The position numbers and the translations under genes are program-made. Positions 41,907 to 50,349 of a stretch of DNA of 64,000 nt are shown here, piece by piece. Source of the stretch: Cellulomonas hominis (lineage in GTDB: Bacteria; Actinomycetota; Actinomycetes; Actinomycetales; Cellulomonadaceae). The notes beneath the pieces are model-generated. The model was given only the letters and a program-made list of their open reading frames with translations. It did no database searches and had not been told where the DNA came from. Each line of letters opens with the position of its first letter. Position 1 is the stretch's first letter. The stretch is taken from assembly GCF_014201095.1 (NCBI RefSeq), contig NZ_JACHDN010000001.1:4092001-4156000 (forward strand). Reading direction: 5' to 3'.

Positions 41907-42764
41907 TCAGGGGTCGACGTGCTCGCGCTGCCGCTCGGCGAACACCCGCGCCGCCTCCCGGGTCACCGGGCCGGGCGCCCCGTCGCCGACCGGCGCCCCG
42001 TCCACGGCCACGACGGGCTGCACGTCCCGCCCGGTCGAGGTGAGGAACACCTCGTCGGCGGTCCGCAGCGCGTCGTACGGCAGGTCCGCCTCCCGGCCGC
42101 CGTGCCACTCGAGCACGAGCGCCCGGGTCACGCCGGCCAGGCAGCCGGACGACAGCGGCGGGGTGAGCAGCTCGCCGCCGCGCACGACGAACACGTTGGT
42201 GCCGGTGCCCTCGCAGAGCTGCCCGCGGGTGTTCGCGAACACCGCCTCGCTCGCCCCGGCCGCGTGGGCCTGCGCGAGCGCGAGGACGTTCTCGCCGTAG
42301 GAGGTGGTCTTCAGCCCGGTGAGCGCCCCGACGTCGTTGCGCCGGTACGGCACGGTGATCACGGCGGTCTCCGGGTCCGGGTCGTGCCCCGGTGTCACGC
42401 CGAGCACCAGCGTCGGAGGCCCGTCGACGCGCCCGCTGCCGAGCAGACCGGGGCCGCCCGTGAACGTGATCCGCAGCAGGTCGAACGCGCTGGTCAGCAG
42501 TGGGGCGTTCGCCTCCACCACCTCGTGCGCGGCGCGGCGGACCCGCTCGACGTCGAAGCCCGGCAGGCCGATGCCCGCGGCCGAGCGCGCCATCCGCTCC
42601 AGGTGCCGGGTCAGGGCGAAGATCCGGCCGCGGTCGACCTTGACCGCCTCGAACACCCCGTCCCCGACGACGAAGCCGTGGTCCCGCGCGGAGGTCGTGG
42701 CCTCCGCCTCGGGGACCAGCCGCCCGTTCACCCAGAACACCGTCGACGTGACGTCCTGCACCAC
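41907..42764 (-). CDS. Class IV aminotransferase / aminodeoxychorismate lyase-like
   Basis: 285 residues from GTG 42764 (or the adjacent GTG 42761). Class IV PLP fold: VFWVNGRLVPEAEATTSARDHGFVVGDGVFEAVKVDRGRIFALTRHLERMARSA, LRITFTGGPGLLGSG, GLKTTSYGENVLALAQAHAAGASEAVFANTRGQLCEGTGTNVFVVRGGELLTPPLSSGCLAGVTRALVLE is summarised: the lysine of GLKTTSYGEN bears PLP. In folate synthesis PabC makes p-aminobenzoate; other members are branched-chain or D-amino acid aminotransferases. No pabA/pabB neighbour is here. It converges on the M20 gene 13 bp away. Confidence 0.82.
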   Translation of the reverse strand: MVQDVTSTVFWVNGRLVPEAEATTSARDHGFVVGDGVFEAVKVDRGRIFALTRHLERMARSAAGIGLPGFDVERVRRAAHEVVEANAPLLTSAFDLLRITFTGGPGLLGSGRVDGPPTLVLGVTPGHDPDPETAVITVPYRRNDVGALTGLKTTSYGENVLALAQAHAAGASEAVFANTRGQLCEGTGTNVFVVRGGELLTPPLSSGCLAGVTRALVLEWHGGREADLPYDALRTADEVFLTSTGRDVQPVVAVDGAPVGDGAPGPVTREAARVFAERQREHVDP

Positions 42765-42817
42765 CGCCGCACCCCGCTCCCGTCCGTGCCGTCGTGACCG
42801 ACCGCAGCGTACGGGGC

Positions 42818-43357
42818 TCAGCCCTCCAGCGCCGCGCGCGCCACCAGGCCGCCCCAGGCGGTCGCCCGGTCCAGCTCGCCGTCCGCCAGCGGGCCGTGCA
42901 TGCCGTGCACGAAGAACCCCTGCGGCGGGGCCACCAGCCGGCAGCCCGCGGACCGCAGCCGCCGGGCCATGCCGCTCGCCGCGCGCTTCGGCACCGGGCG
43001 GTTCACCCGGGTGTCGAACGTCGCCGCGACCGGGGCGGGCACCGCGGTGAGCTGCTCCAGCCACTCGCGGACGCCGCGGCCCGCGTCGGCGCCGGGCTGG
43101 CTCTCCGCCGCGCGCCGGGCCTCGTCCGTCGTGAGGTGGGTCGGCCGGCTCGCGCGGGTCTCGGGGCGGCTCATCGAGAAGGCGTGCGTCGGCCCGCCGA
43201 CGACCAGGACGTCGGTGCGCAGGTCGTCCGCGACCTCGAGCACGTTGACCACCGTGACGTCGGCGTCGGGCAGCGCGGCCCGGAGCCCCTCGGCCACCGC
43301 GTGCGCCACGGCGCGGCTGTTCCCGAACATGCTCTCGTACACCACGTGCGCGCGCAC
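42818..43357 (-). CDS. Flavodoxin-like protein
   Basis: 179 residues, GTG 43357. The flavodoxin signature VVYESMFGNSRAVAHAVAEGLRAALPDADVTVVNVLEVADDLRTDVLVVGGPTHAFSMSRP gives the FMN phosphate loop (SMFGNSR) and the aromatic-loop position (GGPTHAFSM). The C-terminal part is an extension (RVNRPVPKRAASGMARRLRSAGCRLVAPPQGFFVHGMHGPLADGEL). It likely binds FMN; partner unknown. It lies on the minus strand before a PabC-like gene and after two GAF-ANTAR genes. Confidence 0.83.
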   Translation of the reverse strand: MRAHVVYESMFGNSRAVAHAVAEGLRAALPDADVTVVNVLEVADDLRTDVLVVGGPTHAFSMSRPETRASRPTHLTTDEARRAAESQPGADAGRGVREWLEQLTAVPAPVAATFDTRVNRPVPKRAASGMARRLRSAGCRLVAPPQGFFVHGMHGPLADGELDRATAWGGLVARAALEG

Positions 43358-43477
43358 GGCGCCTCCCCTGCCCGGGCGGCCGCCCTCCGGCCGCTGGCCG
43401 TCCACCGTAGGACCCCCGGCCGGCCCCGGCCTGGGCCGACGGTCCCGGTGGGGCTCCCGCGCCGGCAGGTCGGCGCG

Positions 43478-44206
43478 TCAGTCGGGCAGCGCCTCCGCGT
43501 GCGGCGCCGGGCGGGCGGTCCGGACCGACCGGGCGGCGTGCTCGACCACGGACGCGGCCACGGCCTCGACGCTGCGCCCCTGCTCGGCGGCCAGCACCGC
43601 GAGCACGTGCCGCGCCTCGTCCTCCGGGCAGCCGCGCACCTCCATCAGCGCACCGACGGCCTGCTCGATCCCGGCGCGCGACCGCCGCGCGCTGAGCACG
43701 GCCGGCGCGGGGGCGGGCCGGACCGGGATGGAGCTGTGCAGGGCGATCAGCGACGCGACCTGACCCGCGAAGCCCGCGGCGCGCCGCACCTCGGCGGGGC
43801 CGGCCGCGCCGGGTGCGTCGAGGTACAGGGACAGGGCGACGCGACCGCCGCGCGGCACCTCGGCCGCGACCACCACCGCGGAGCCGAACCCGGCGGCCAC
43901 GGCGGCGTCCCGCCAGCCCGGCCACGCCGACGCCTCGGCCAGGTCGGGGAGCACCACCTCGCCGGGCTCGTCCAGGAGGGCGCGCCACGGGGCGGCGCCG
44001 CCGGCCCGGTCGCCGACGCCGTCGCACGCCGCCGCCCGGTCCCCGACCGCCGCGAGCCCGCGATCGCCGTCCCGGCGCCGCACCCGCACGGTGGCCTCCG
44101 CCGCGGCACCGGTCGCCGCGGACGCGGACCGCACGAGGTCGTCGAGCATCGCCCGCACGCTGCGCTCCGGTTCGGAACCGGGCGTGGCCGCACGTCCCTC
44201 CGTCAT
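43478..44206 (-). CDS. GAF-ANTAR regulatory protein
   Basis: 242 residues. N-terminal GAF-like sensor (LLDEPGEVVLPDLAEASAWPGWRDAAVAAGFGSAVVVAAEVPRGGRVALSLYL) and C-terminal ANTAR domain (SRAGIEQAVGALMEVRGCPEDEARHVLAVLAAEQGRSVEAVAASVVEHA). ANTAR proteins bind tandem-hexaloop RNA and act as antiterminators. The ligand of the GAF domain is unknown. It is the second of two neighbouring GAF-ANTAR genes, after 171 bp; no antiterminated RNA was found in between. Confidence 0.85.
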   Translation of the reverse strand: MTEGRAATPGSEPERSVRAMLDDLVRSASAATGAAAEATVRVRRRDGDRGLAAVGDRAAACDGVGDRAGGAAPWRALLDEPGEVVLPDLAEASAWPGWRDAAVAAGFGSAVVVAAEVPRGGRVALSLYLDAPGAAGPAEVRRAAGFAGQVASLIALHSSIPVRPAPAPAVLSARRSRAGIEQAVGALMEVRGCPEDEARHVLAVLAAEQGRSVEAVAASVVEHAARSVRTARPAPHAEALPD

Positions 44207-44377
44207 GTCCGCCCCCTTTGGGCAGCGGATGACGCGCGGGGCTCGTCGACGAGCCGCATCGGGTGCGTGCGCTGCCGGACACGCCCGGTCATCGTGGCAC
44301 GTCGCCGGGTCGCGCCACCACCGCCGCGGCCGTGCGGGTGGAGCACGCGCCCGGGCGTCCCCCGTCCGGGTGAGGCG

Positions 44378-45088
44378 TCAGCGCCCGCCGAACGCGGTCC
44401 GGCGGTCCAGGACGTCCGCCGCGACGTCTGCGAGCCGCACGCCCTCGGCCCAGGCACGGGCGCGCAGGAGGGCGTGCGCGTCGTGCGGCGGGCGGCCGGT
44501 CTGCGCGACGACCATGCCGACCGCGCGCTGCACCGGCCCGCCGCCGGGCGGCTCGGGGGCGCCGAGCAGGGCGGGCGCGAGCGCGTCGGCGAGCACCTGC
44601 CCCGGGTCGGTGCGCGGTCCGCCCGGCCCGTCGCGGCCCTCCGGGCCGGCTGCCCCGTCCGGGCTCCCGGCCGCCCCGTGCACGGCCAGGACCGCCACCG
44701 GTCCGCGTGCCGCGCGCACCGGCCACGCGCGGACCACGAGCGGCCGGCCGTCCCCGGGGATGCCCGCGGCGGCGGCCGCGAAGGCGGCCAGCGACGCCGG
44801 CACGGGCGTGTCCGCGCCGAGGACGGCGGTCACCGGCCGCCCCTCGCGGAACGCCCGGACCGCGGGCCCGTCGCCCACGACCTCCTCGAGGTCCGCGAGC
44901 CGCGCTGCGACCTCGTCCGTCGCGCAGACCGTGGCGCCGGCCGGCTCGGCCGGCGCGCAGGTGACCGAGCCGCCGTCGGCGCCGAGGAGCGCGACCGCCG
45001 CGCGGCACAGCCCCTCCGGCCCGGCGCCGGCGCGCTGCCGCGCGACCGCGCGCGCCAGGGCCAGCAGCAGGTCGTGGCGGTCCGTCAC
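44378..45088 (-). CDS. GAF-ANTAR regulatory protein, second
   Basis: 236 residues. GAF-like N-terminal half (LCRAAVALLGADGGSVTCAPAEPAGATVCATDEVAARLADLEEVVGDGPAVRAFREGRPVTAVL) and ANTAR at the end (GPVQRAVGMVVAQTGRPPHDAHALLRARAWAEGVRLADVAADVL). The GGDGPAVRAFREG pattern is typical of actinobacterial GAF-ANTAR proteins. It probably responds to an unknown signal through RNA binding. ATG 45088. It precedes a GAF-ANTAR and a flavodoxin on the minus strand, a possible redox or stress module. Confidence 0.85.
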   Translation of the reverse strand: MTDRHDLLLALARAVARQRAGAGPEGLCRAAVALLGADGGSVTCAPAEPAGATVCATDEVAARLADLEEVVGDGPAVRAFREGRPVTAVLGADTPVPASLAAFAAAAAGIPGDGRPLVVRAWPVRAARGPVAVLAVHGAAGSPDGAAGPEGRDGPGGPRTDPGQVLADALAPALLGAPEPPGGGPVQRAVGMVVAQTGRPPHDAHALLRARAWAEGVRLADVAADVLDRRTAFGGR

Positions 45089-45163
45089 GCGGCCAGTGTC
45101 GGGCCCACGGCACGGTCCCGCACGCCGAGCGCGCGCACGGTCCGGCGCGGCCGGGCGGGCGGG

Positions 45164-46153
45164 CTACCCCAGGGCGTCGAGCACGGCGCCCAGGTTGCGC
45201 TCGCACCCGGCCCGGTGCGCGTCGGCCTCCGGGCCGGAGTACCCCCGGGGCCCCATCTCGACGAGCAGCACGAGCGACATGTACAGGCGGTACAGCAGCA
45301 GCCGGGCGTCGCCTGCCGGCGTGCCCAGGGCCAGCACCCCGCCGGCGTCGGCGTACCCCGCCAGCAGGGCCTCCGGCACGGGCCCGAGACCGGTCTGGTC
45401 GGCGCCGGCGAGCTCGAGCAGCGGGTCGCCCCACACGGCGCGCTCCGGGTCGATCAGCCCGGTGAGCGTGACGGTGGCCGGGTCGACGAACAGGTTCGCG
45501 TCCCACAGGTCGGTGTGCACCAGCACCGGCCGGCGCACCTCGGCGAGCGCGCCCCGGTGCCGGTGCAGCGCGGCCCGGATCGCGGCGACGGGCAGGCCGG
45601 TCCCCGAGCGGGCGGCGTCCTCCAGCAGCGCGCCGGTCATCCGCGCGAAGGCCTCGGGCCACGTGCCCGCCTGCAGGCCCGCGGCCGGGTTCGGGTAGCC
45701 GAACCGCTCGCCGGTGACCGCGTGCAGCCGCGCCATGAGGGCCCCCAGCTGGGGCCGGACGCGCTCGCGCATGTCGTCCGGCAGGCGGCCGCCCACGGCG
45801 AGCTCGGTGAGCGGGGCGCCGTCGAGGTGGCTCGCGACCACGACGTCCGACGGCACGGCCGTCCGGCTGAAGTCGGTGAGCAGGAGGCGGGGCAGCAGCA
45901 GCTCCGGGCGGTCCGCGCCGAGCCGGTAGACCTGCGCCTCCGTCCGGAGCAGGTCGAGCTCGTAGGTGAGCAGCCGCTCGGTGGCGGTGGGCGCCGTCTT
46001 CGCCACCACGCGGGTGCCGTCGGCGAGCGTCGCACGGAAGGTGGTGGCGAACATGCCGCCGGTCAGCCGCTCGAGGTCCACCACCTCCCCGAGCGGGGCG
46101 AGGACGCCGGGCAGGGCGTCGCGCAGGTGCTGGTCGGGCTCGGTGCGCAGCAT
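45164..46153 (-). CDS. APH-family kinase
   Basis: 329 residues, ATG 46153. Kinase-like fold: N-lobe lysine in VVAKTAPTATERLLTYELDLLRTEAQVYRLGAD, catalytic loop LVHTDLWDANLFVDP (HxDxxxxN), and LIDPERAVWGDPLLELAGADQ (metal Asp). This is the fructosamine-kinase/APH superfamily; the HTDLWDANLF pattern is usual in actinobacterial phosphotransferases of unknown small-molecule substrate. It is divergent from the DinB gene, with 63 bp between the starts. Confidence 0.82.
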   Translation of the reverse strand: MLRTEPDQHLRDALPGVLAPLGEVVDLERLTGGMFATTFRATLADGTRVVAKTAPTATERLLTYELDLLRTEAQVYRLGADRPELLLPRLLLTDFSRTAVPSDVVVASHLDGAPLTELAVGGRLPDDMRERVRPQLGALMARLHAVTGERFGYPNPAAGLQAGTWPEAFARMTGALLEDAARSGTGLPVAAIRAALHRHRGALAEVRRPVLVHTDLWDANLFVDPATVTLTGLIDPERAVWGDPLLELAGADQTGLGPVPEALLAGYADAGGVLALGTPAGDARLLLYRLYMSLVLLVEMGPRGYSGPEADAHRAGCERNLGAVLDALG

Positions 46154-46216
46154 GGCGGCCACGGTAGCGGCGGGTCCCGGCGCCGCGTGTGGGACCTCCG
46201 GGGCAGACTGGGCCGG

Positions 46217-46798
46217 ATGGACGACAAGGCGATGCTCCACCGGTACCTGCGGTCCGAGCGGGACGGGCTGCTCCGCGCGCTCGACGGGCTCGACGACTAC
46301 GCCGCCCGGCGCCCGGTGACGCGGACGGGCACCAACCTCGCGGGCCTCGTCAAGCACGTCGCGAGCGTGCAGCTCGACTACCTCGGTGTGGTCTTCGGCC
46401 GCCCGTCCGGGCGCCCGCTGCCGTGGTTCGCCGACGGGGCCGAGCCGGACGCCGACCTGTGGCTGCCCGCCGACGAGACGGTCGAGCAGGTCCGGGAGCT
46501 GCACACCTTCTCGGCCGCGCACGCCGACGCGACGATCGAGGCGCTGCCGCTCGACGCCCCGGGCCGGGTGCCGTGGTGGCCGGACGACCGCGCGGACGTG
46601 ACGCTGCACCGGGTGCTCGTGCACCTGGTCGCCGAGACCGCCCGGCACGCCGGCCACGCGGACATCCTGCGGGAGACGATCGACGGCCGGGCGGGCGACG
46701 GGCCGGCGGACCCGAACCTGTCGCCGCGGGACGACGCCGGCTGGGCGGCGCACCGCGCGCGGATCGAGGACGCCGCCCGGGCTGCGTCACGCCTCTGA
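46217..46798 (+). CDS. DinB / DUF664 (mycothiol-dependent transferase-like) protein
   Basis: 193 residues. Four-helix bundle with the three His metal ligands: GLVKHVASVQLDYLGVVFGRP, VLVHLVAETARHAGHADILRETIDG. DUF664 proteins are S-transferases that use mycothiol in actinobacteria. The W-rich region LPWFADGAEPDADLWLPADETVEQVREL precedes the metal motif. Likely a mycothiol-dependent detoxification enzyme; substrate not known. ATG 46217. It is followed in the same direction by a formate/nitrite transporter 20 bp away. Confidence 0.87.
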   Translation: MDDKAMLHRYLRSERDGLLRALDGLDDYAARRPVTRTGTNLAGLVKHVASVQLDYLGVVFGRPSGRPLPWFADGAEPDADLWLPADETVEQVRELHTFSAAHADATIEALPLDAPGRVPWWPDDRADVTLHRVLVHLVAETARHAGHADILRETIDGRAGDGPADPNLSPRDDAGWAAHRARIEDAARAASRL

Positions 46799-46818
46799 CC
46801 TGTGGCACCGTGTCCGCC

Positions 46819-47688
46819 GTGAGTCCCGCCGACCCGCAGTCCCTGTTCCCGGGCAAGCAGTTCATCAGCACCGCCCTGGAGGTCCTCGAGACCAAGACCA
46901 CCATGTCCGGCGGGCTCGCGCGCCGGTACCTGCAGCGCGCGGCGATGGCGGGCGTGATCATCGGGCTGCTGTACGCGACCTACTACGCCGTGCTCGCGGC
47001 GTTCACGGCGGTCGGCGTGGGCGACGACACGCTGCGGCCGGTCGGGCGGGTGGTCGGCGCCGTGGTGTTCGGCTGGGCGCTGGTGTTCATCTACTACTCG
47101 CGCTCCGAGCTGCTGACGTCGAACATGATGATCGTCTCGATCGGCGCGTACCACCGGCGCACCTCGTGGGGACGCGCCCTGCGGCTGCTCGGCCTCTGCT
47201 ACCTGGGCAACGTCCTCGGCGGGCTGTTCGTCGCCGTGCTGCTCCGGTTCTCCACCCTGGTCGAGGGCGCGCCGCTGGACGAGATGGTGGACTCCGTCGC
47301 CCACAAGCTCGCGTACGTCGCCGACGGGCCCGTCGGGTGGGTCGACCTGCTGGTCCGCGCGCTGCTGTGCAACTTCTGCATCAACATCGCGATGCTGCTC
47401 GTCTACAACGGCCTCATCAAGGACGACCTGACCAAGTGCCTGGTGATGATCACGTCCGTGTTCATCTTCGCGTTCCTCGGCCTGGAGCACTCCGTCGCGA
47501 ACACCGTGCTGTTCTCGATCGTCGGGCTGCAGGAGGGGCTGGACCTCGGGGCCGCGGCGGGCAACGTCGGGATCGCCCTGCTGGGCAACTTCCTCGGCGG
47601 CGGGCTGCTCATCGGCCTGTACTACGCCTACGTCAACGACGACACGGAGTGGCTGCGCCAGAACGCGCAGCCGCCCGCCGGGCGGTAG
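46819..47688 (+). CDS. Formate/nitrite transporter (FNT) family
   Basis: 289 residues, GTG 46819 (a GTG at 46810 would add three residues). Six TM helices: MAGVIIGLLYATYYAVLAAFTAVG, VFGWALVFIYYSRSELLTSNMM, LCYLGNVLGGLFVAVLLRFS, LLCNFCINIAMLLVYNGLI, TSVFIFAFLGLEHSVANTVLF, and LLGNFLGGGLLIGLYYAYV. Related pentameric channels move formate, nitrite or hydrosulfide. The family's central Asn/Lys/His in GLEHSVANT and the N-terminal loop ETKTTMSGGLARRY are kept. Substrate undetermined. Confidence 0.88.
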   Translation: MSPADPQSLFPGKQFISTALEVLETKTTMSGGLARRYLQRAAMAGVIIGLLYATYYAVLAAFTAVGVGDDTLRPVGRVVGAVVFGWALVFIYYSRSELLTSNMMIVSIGAYHRRTSWGRALRLLGLCYLGNVLGGLFVAVLLRFSTLVEGAPLDEMVDSVAHKLAYVADGPVGWVDLLVRALLCNFCINIAMLLVYNGLIKDDLTKCLVMITSVFIFAFLGLEHSVANTVLFSIVGLQEGLDLGAAAGNVGIALLGNFLGGGLLIGLYYAYVNDDTEWLRQNAQPPAGR

Positions 47689-47698
47689 CGGGCACCGG

Positions 47699-48670
47699 TC
47701 AGCGGTACGCGGGGCCGCCGGGCAGGTCGAACAGCTCCTCGAGCGTGCCGACGCCCCGGCGCTGCATCTCGCCGACCAGGTCAGTGCCGACGTACCGCAG
47801 GTGCCAGCCCTCGGCGGCGAACCCGGTGACCGCCTGACCCGCGGCGGTGTACCGCACCACGAACCCGAACTCCCCCGCGCGCGCCGCCACCCACCGGCCC
47901 TCGTCCGTCTCGGCGAAGCAGTCCTGGAAGTCGCAGTCGGGCCGGCTCCCGCTGCCCACGTCGACCGCGAGGCCGGTCTGGTGCTCGCTGTGCCCCGGGC
48001 GGGCCGAGACCTCGTCCGCGCGCGGGGCGCCGACCTGCGCGGCCCAGCCGGCGTGCACCCCGGCCTGGTAGTCGTACGACCGGAACCCGCTGCGCAGCTC
48101 GAGGCGGACCCCGTCCGCGGCGGCGGCCGCGAGCATCCGGGTCAGGGGGTCCTGCACGACCGCGCGCACCTGGTAGGCGCCGACCGCGACGAGGTCCGGC
48201 GGGGACCAGGTCGCGGGCTGCAGCGGCAGGGCCTTGTTCACCACGATCCACACGGAGGCGGGGTCCGTCGTCGACTCCCGCGCGAGGTCCAGGCCGGCTC
48301 GGGCGGGCGGCGTGAGCTCCTCGGGGGTGCTCCACGGGATGTCGGGCGTCCGGAGCGACGGGCGCGGGTCGCCGGCCGGGGCGAGGCCCGCGGTCGACGG
48401 GGTCGCAGCCGGGGCCGGCCCTCGGTCCTCGGCTCCGGCGGACGCCCGGGGGGCCGGGTCGGCGGCGGGTGCGGCGGTCCGGGTCCGGTGGGGGTCGGGC
48501 GGGTCGAGCAGGCCGCCGTCGTGCACGGCCAGGCCGAGCGCGAGCCCGCCGGCGACCACCGTCGCGAGCGCCTGCGTCCCCCGGCGCACCGCACGCCCGG
48601 CGTCCCCCGCCGGCCGGTGCCGCCCGCGTCGCGCGCGCGTCCCTCGGGCGTGCTGGGGGCGCGGGGTCAC
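47699..48670 (-). CDS. D-alanyl-D-alanine carboxypeptidase, VanY/peptidase M15B type
   Basis: 323 residues, GTG 48670. N-terminal TM signal anchor (TQALATVVAGGLALGLAVH) puts the catalytic part outside. A low-complexity Pro/Ala linker follows. The M15 domain shows the zinc site: LELRSGFRSYDYQAGVHAGWAAQVG, SARPGHSEHQTGLAVDVGSG (His/Asp), GEFGFVVRYT, and AAEGWHLRYVG (third His). It trims terminal D-Ala from peptidoglycan pentapeptide. A paired Cys (CDFQDCF) may form a disulphide. It converges on the FNT gene 11 bp away. Confidence 0.87.
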   Translation of the reverse strand: MTPRPQHARGTRARRGRHRPAGDAGRAVRRGTQALATVVAGGLALGLAVHDGGLLDPPDPHRTRTAAPAADPAPRASAGAEDRGPAPAATPSTAGLAPAGDPRPSLRTPDIPWSTPEELTPPARAGLDLARESTTDPASVWIVVNKALPLQPATWSPPDLVAVGAYQVRAVVQDPLTRMLAAAAADGVRLELRSGFRSYDYQAGVHAGWAAQVGAPRADEVSARPGHSEHQTGLAVDVGSGSRPDCDFQDCFAETDEGRWVAARAGEFGFVVRYTAAGQAVTGFAAEGWHLRYVGTDLVGEMQRRGVGTLEELFDLPGGPAYR

Positions 48671-48870
48671 GGCGGTGCTCCTGGGGTCGAACGGCGGTGG
48701 CCTGGGCCGGCCTGGGGTGGTCGGTCCCCCAGTGTCCGCCGGATGTCCGCCCAGGTCCAGGCGCCGCCGGGCGCGCGACCCGGCTGACGACGCGCCGACC
48801 GGATCTGAGTGGTGACGGACGCCCGCGGCTGAGTGGCGCCCGGCGCGGGGCAGCGTGCGACGCCGCGCCG

Positions 48871-49662
48871 TCAGAGCTGGAGGTCGCGGGCGAGCGCCGA
48901 GAGCGCGGACCCCTGCCGCCGCCCGTCCAGCGCCAGCCCCCCGCCGGCGGTCGACCGCACCGACCCCGCCGCGAGCAGCTCGTCCACGGCGTCCGCAGCG
49001 TCGTTGTCCCGCACCCAGCGCCGCAGGTCGGGGCCCGTCATCGGGCGCCCGAGCAGCGCCGCGAGGAGCCTCGCCTTCGTCAGCGGGTCGCTGCTCCCGG
49101 TCAGGACGGCGGACGTCCCCAGCACGGTCTCCATCTGCGCGCCCTCCTGCGGTCCGCGCCGCGGCCTCCGTCCGGCAGCGGTCACGATCCAGCCTGCCCG
49201 CCGCGCGGCCCCCTGGGTGGTCCTCGGAGACGCTGCGTGGGTGGAGCCCCCCGGGTCGAGCGCTGCGCGGTACTCGCGCACCGCCTCCTCGACCAAGCCC
49301 GGGGTCAGCCGGGCCACCGGGTGCACGTCCACCACCAGCGGCTCCCGGTCGGGCCCGCGCCCGGCCTCCCGGCCGGTGAGCACCCAGGGGTAGCGGTCCC
49401 CGCCCGCGAGGTGCCCGTACTGGCAGACCTGGCGCGCGACCCACTGCCGAGCCGGACGGTCCCACCACGGCTCGGGGCTCAGCCGGTTCACGCTCAGGCC
49501 CGGCAGCGTCGCGCCGCTCTCACCGTCCACGCTCGGTCCCGCCGCGTCGGCCGCCGGGCCGGCGCTGACGCGCACGTAGGCGGTCGCGCCCAGCAGGTCG
49601 AGGAGCTCCACCAGCTCGTCCAGCCGGTGGAGCAGGACCAGGTCGCCGTCACCGGCCGGCAT
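48871..49662 (-). CDS. Hypothetical protein, DUF6098-like
   Basis: 263 residues. N-terminal half: ELVELLDLLGATAYVRVSAGPAADAAGPSVDGESGATLPGLSVNRLSPEPWWDRPARQWVARQVCQYGHLAGGDRYPWVLTGREAGRGPDREPLVVDVHPVARLT. This YVRxSxGP ... LPGLSVNxLxxEPWW ... YPWVLTG ... GRGPDxEPLV pattern resembles DUF6098, seen in Streptomyces and relatives and of unknown function. The C-terminal half adds a TPMTGPDLRRWVRDNDAADAVDELLAAG helical segment. ATG 49662 precedes the terminator at 49684-49718. The name is moderate-confidence resemblance. Confidence 0.55.
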   Translation of the reverse strand: MPAGDGDLVLLHRLDELVELLDLLGATAYVRVSAGPAADAAGPSVDGESGATLPGLSVNRLSPEPWWDRPARQWVARQVCQYGHLAGGDRYPWVLTGREAGRGPDREPLVVDVHPVARLTPGLVEEAVREYRAALDPGGSTHAASPRTTQGAARRAGWIVTAAGRRPRRGPQEGAQMETVLGTSAVLTGSSDPLTKARLLAALLGRPMTGPDLRRWVRDNDAADAVDELLAAGSVRSTAGGGLALDGRRQGSALSALARDLQL

Positions 49663-49683
49663 GGCGCCTCCTCCCGCACGGGC

Positions 49684-49718
49684 GGCACCGCCGGCGGCGC
49701 TGGGCCGCCGGCGGTGCC
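49684..49718 (-). terminator. Strong hairpin terminator of the envelope-stress operon
   Basis: GGCACCGCCGGCGGC (49684-49698) and GCCGCCGGCGGTGCC (49704-49718) are perfect 15-bp complements with a 5-nt loop. It begins 20 nt beyond the stop of the DUF3618 gene, the last gene of the minus-strand operon, and lies in front of the DUF6098-like gene. Confidence 0.88.
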
Positions 49719-49737
49719 GTTCCGTGCTGCCGTCCCG

Positions 49738-50349
49738 TCAGCCCTGCTGCGGGGCCTCCTTGACCTCCTGGGCGGACTGCTGGGCCTGGTCGCGGAGGTC
49801 CTGCGCCGCGCCGGCGCCGTGCTCCTTGACGGTCCCGGCGGCCTCGGTGGCCCGCTCCTTCACCGTCTCGACGGCCTCGCGGGCGGGCTCGCGCAGCTGG
49901 TCCGCCACCTGGGCGGCGGCCTCCTTCACCTGCGGCACCGCCTGCTCCTTGACGGCCTGCGCGGCCCGCTGCTCCTGCCGGGAGGCCGGCAGCAGCGACG
50001 CGGCGAGCAGCCCGACGCCGAACGCGATCAGGCCCGCGGCGAGCGGGTTGCCCTCCGCCTGCCGCGCGACGGCGTGCGGGGCGTCCCGGACGCCCGACGC
50101 CACGTCGCCGGCCACGGAACGGGCCGAGCCGCCCGCGCCGCCGACGGCGCCGCCCACCGAGTCGCGGGCGTCGTGCACGCTGCCCATGACGCGGTCACGC
50201 ACGGCGCCGACCTTGCCGCGCACCCGGTCCGCCTGCCGGTGGGCCATCTGGCGGGGGTCCAGCGCGTCGCCGACCGCGTCGACGTCCGCGGACAGGTCCG
50301 CCCGCGTCTGCTCGATCCGCTCGCGGATCACGTCCGGGTCCTCACTCAT
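49738..50349 (-). CDS. DUF3618 membrane-associated protein
   Basis: 203 residues. DUF3618 domain at the N-terminus: VIRERIEQTRADLSADVDAVGDALDPRQMAHRQADRVRGKVGAVRDRVMG. One hydrophobic helix (AAGLIAFGVGLLAASLLP) follows a Gly/Ala-rich stretch, and the C-terminal half is an amphipathic repeat region (VKEQAVPQVKEAAAQVADQLREPAREAVETVKERATEAAGTVKEHG) with 11-residue periodicity similar to LEA/apolipoprotein helices. Inferred to line the inner membrane under stress. Its start overlaps the holin-like gene's stop by 8 bp. ATG 50349. Confidence 0.85.
   Translation of the reverse strand: MSEDPDVIRERIEQTRADLSADVDAVGDALDPRQMAHRQADRVRGKVGAVRDRVMGSVHDARDSVGGAVGGAGGSARSVAGDVASGVRDAPHAVARQAEGNPLAAGLIAFGVGLLAASLLPASRQEQRAAQAVKEQAVPQVKEAAAQVADQLREPAREAVETVKERATEAAGTVKEHGAGAAQDLRDQAQQSAQEVKEAPQQG

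Noticed and set aside
43406..43477. Riboswitch or ANTAR-type antiterminator target next to the GAF-ANTAR genes
   Set aside because: The short gaps at 43358-43477 and 44207-44377 have no paired hexaloop hairpins that I could see.
42794..46798. 1334-codon plus-strand frame
   Set aside because: Only the last 193 codons (from ATG 46217) are a real protein, DinB/DUF664. The rest is antisense shadow.
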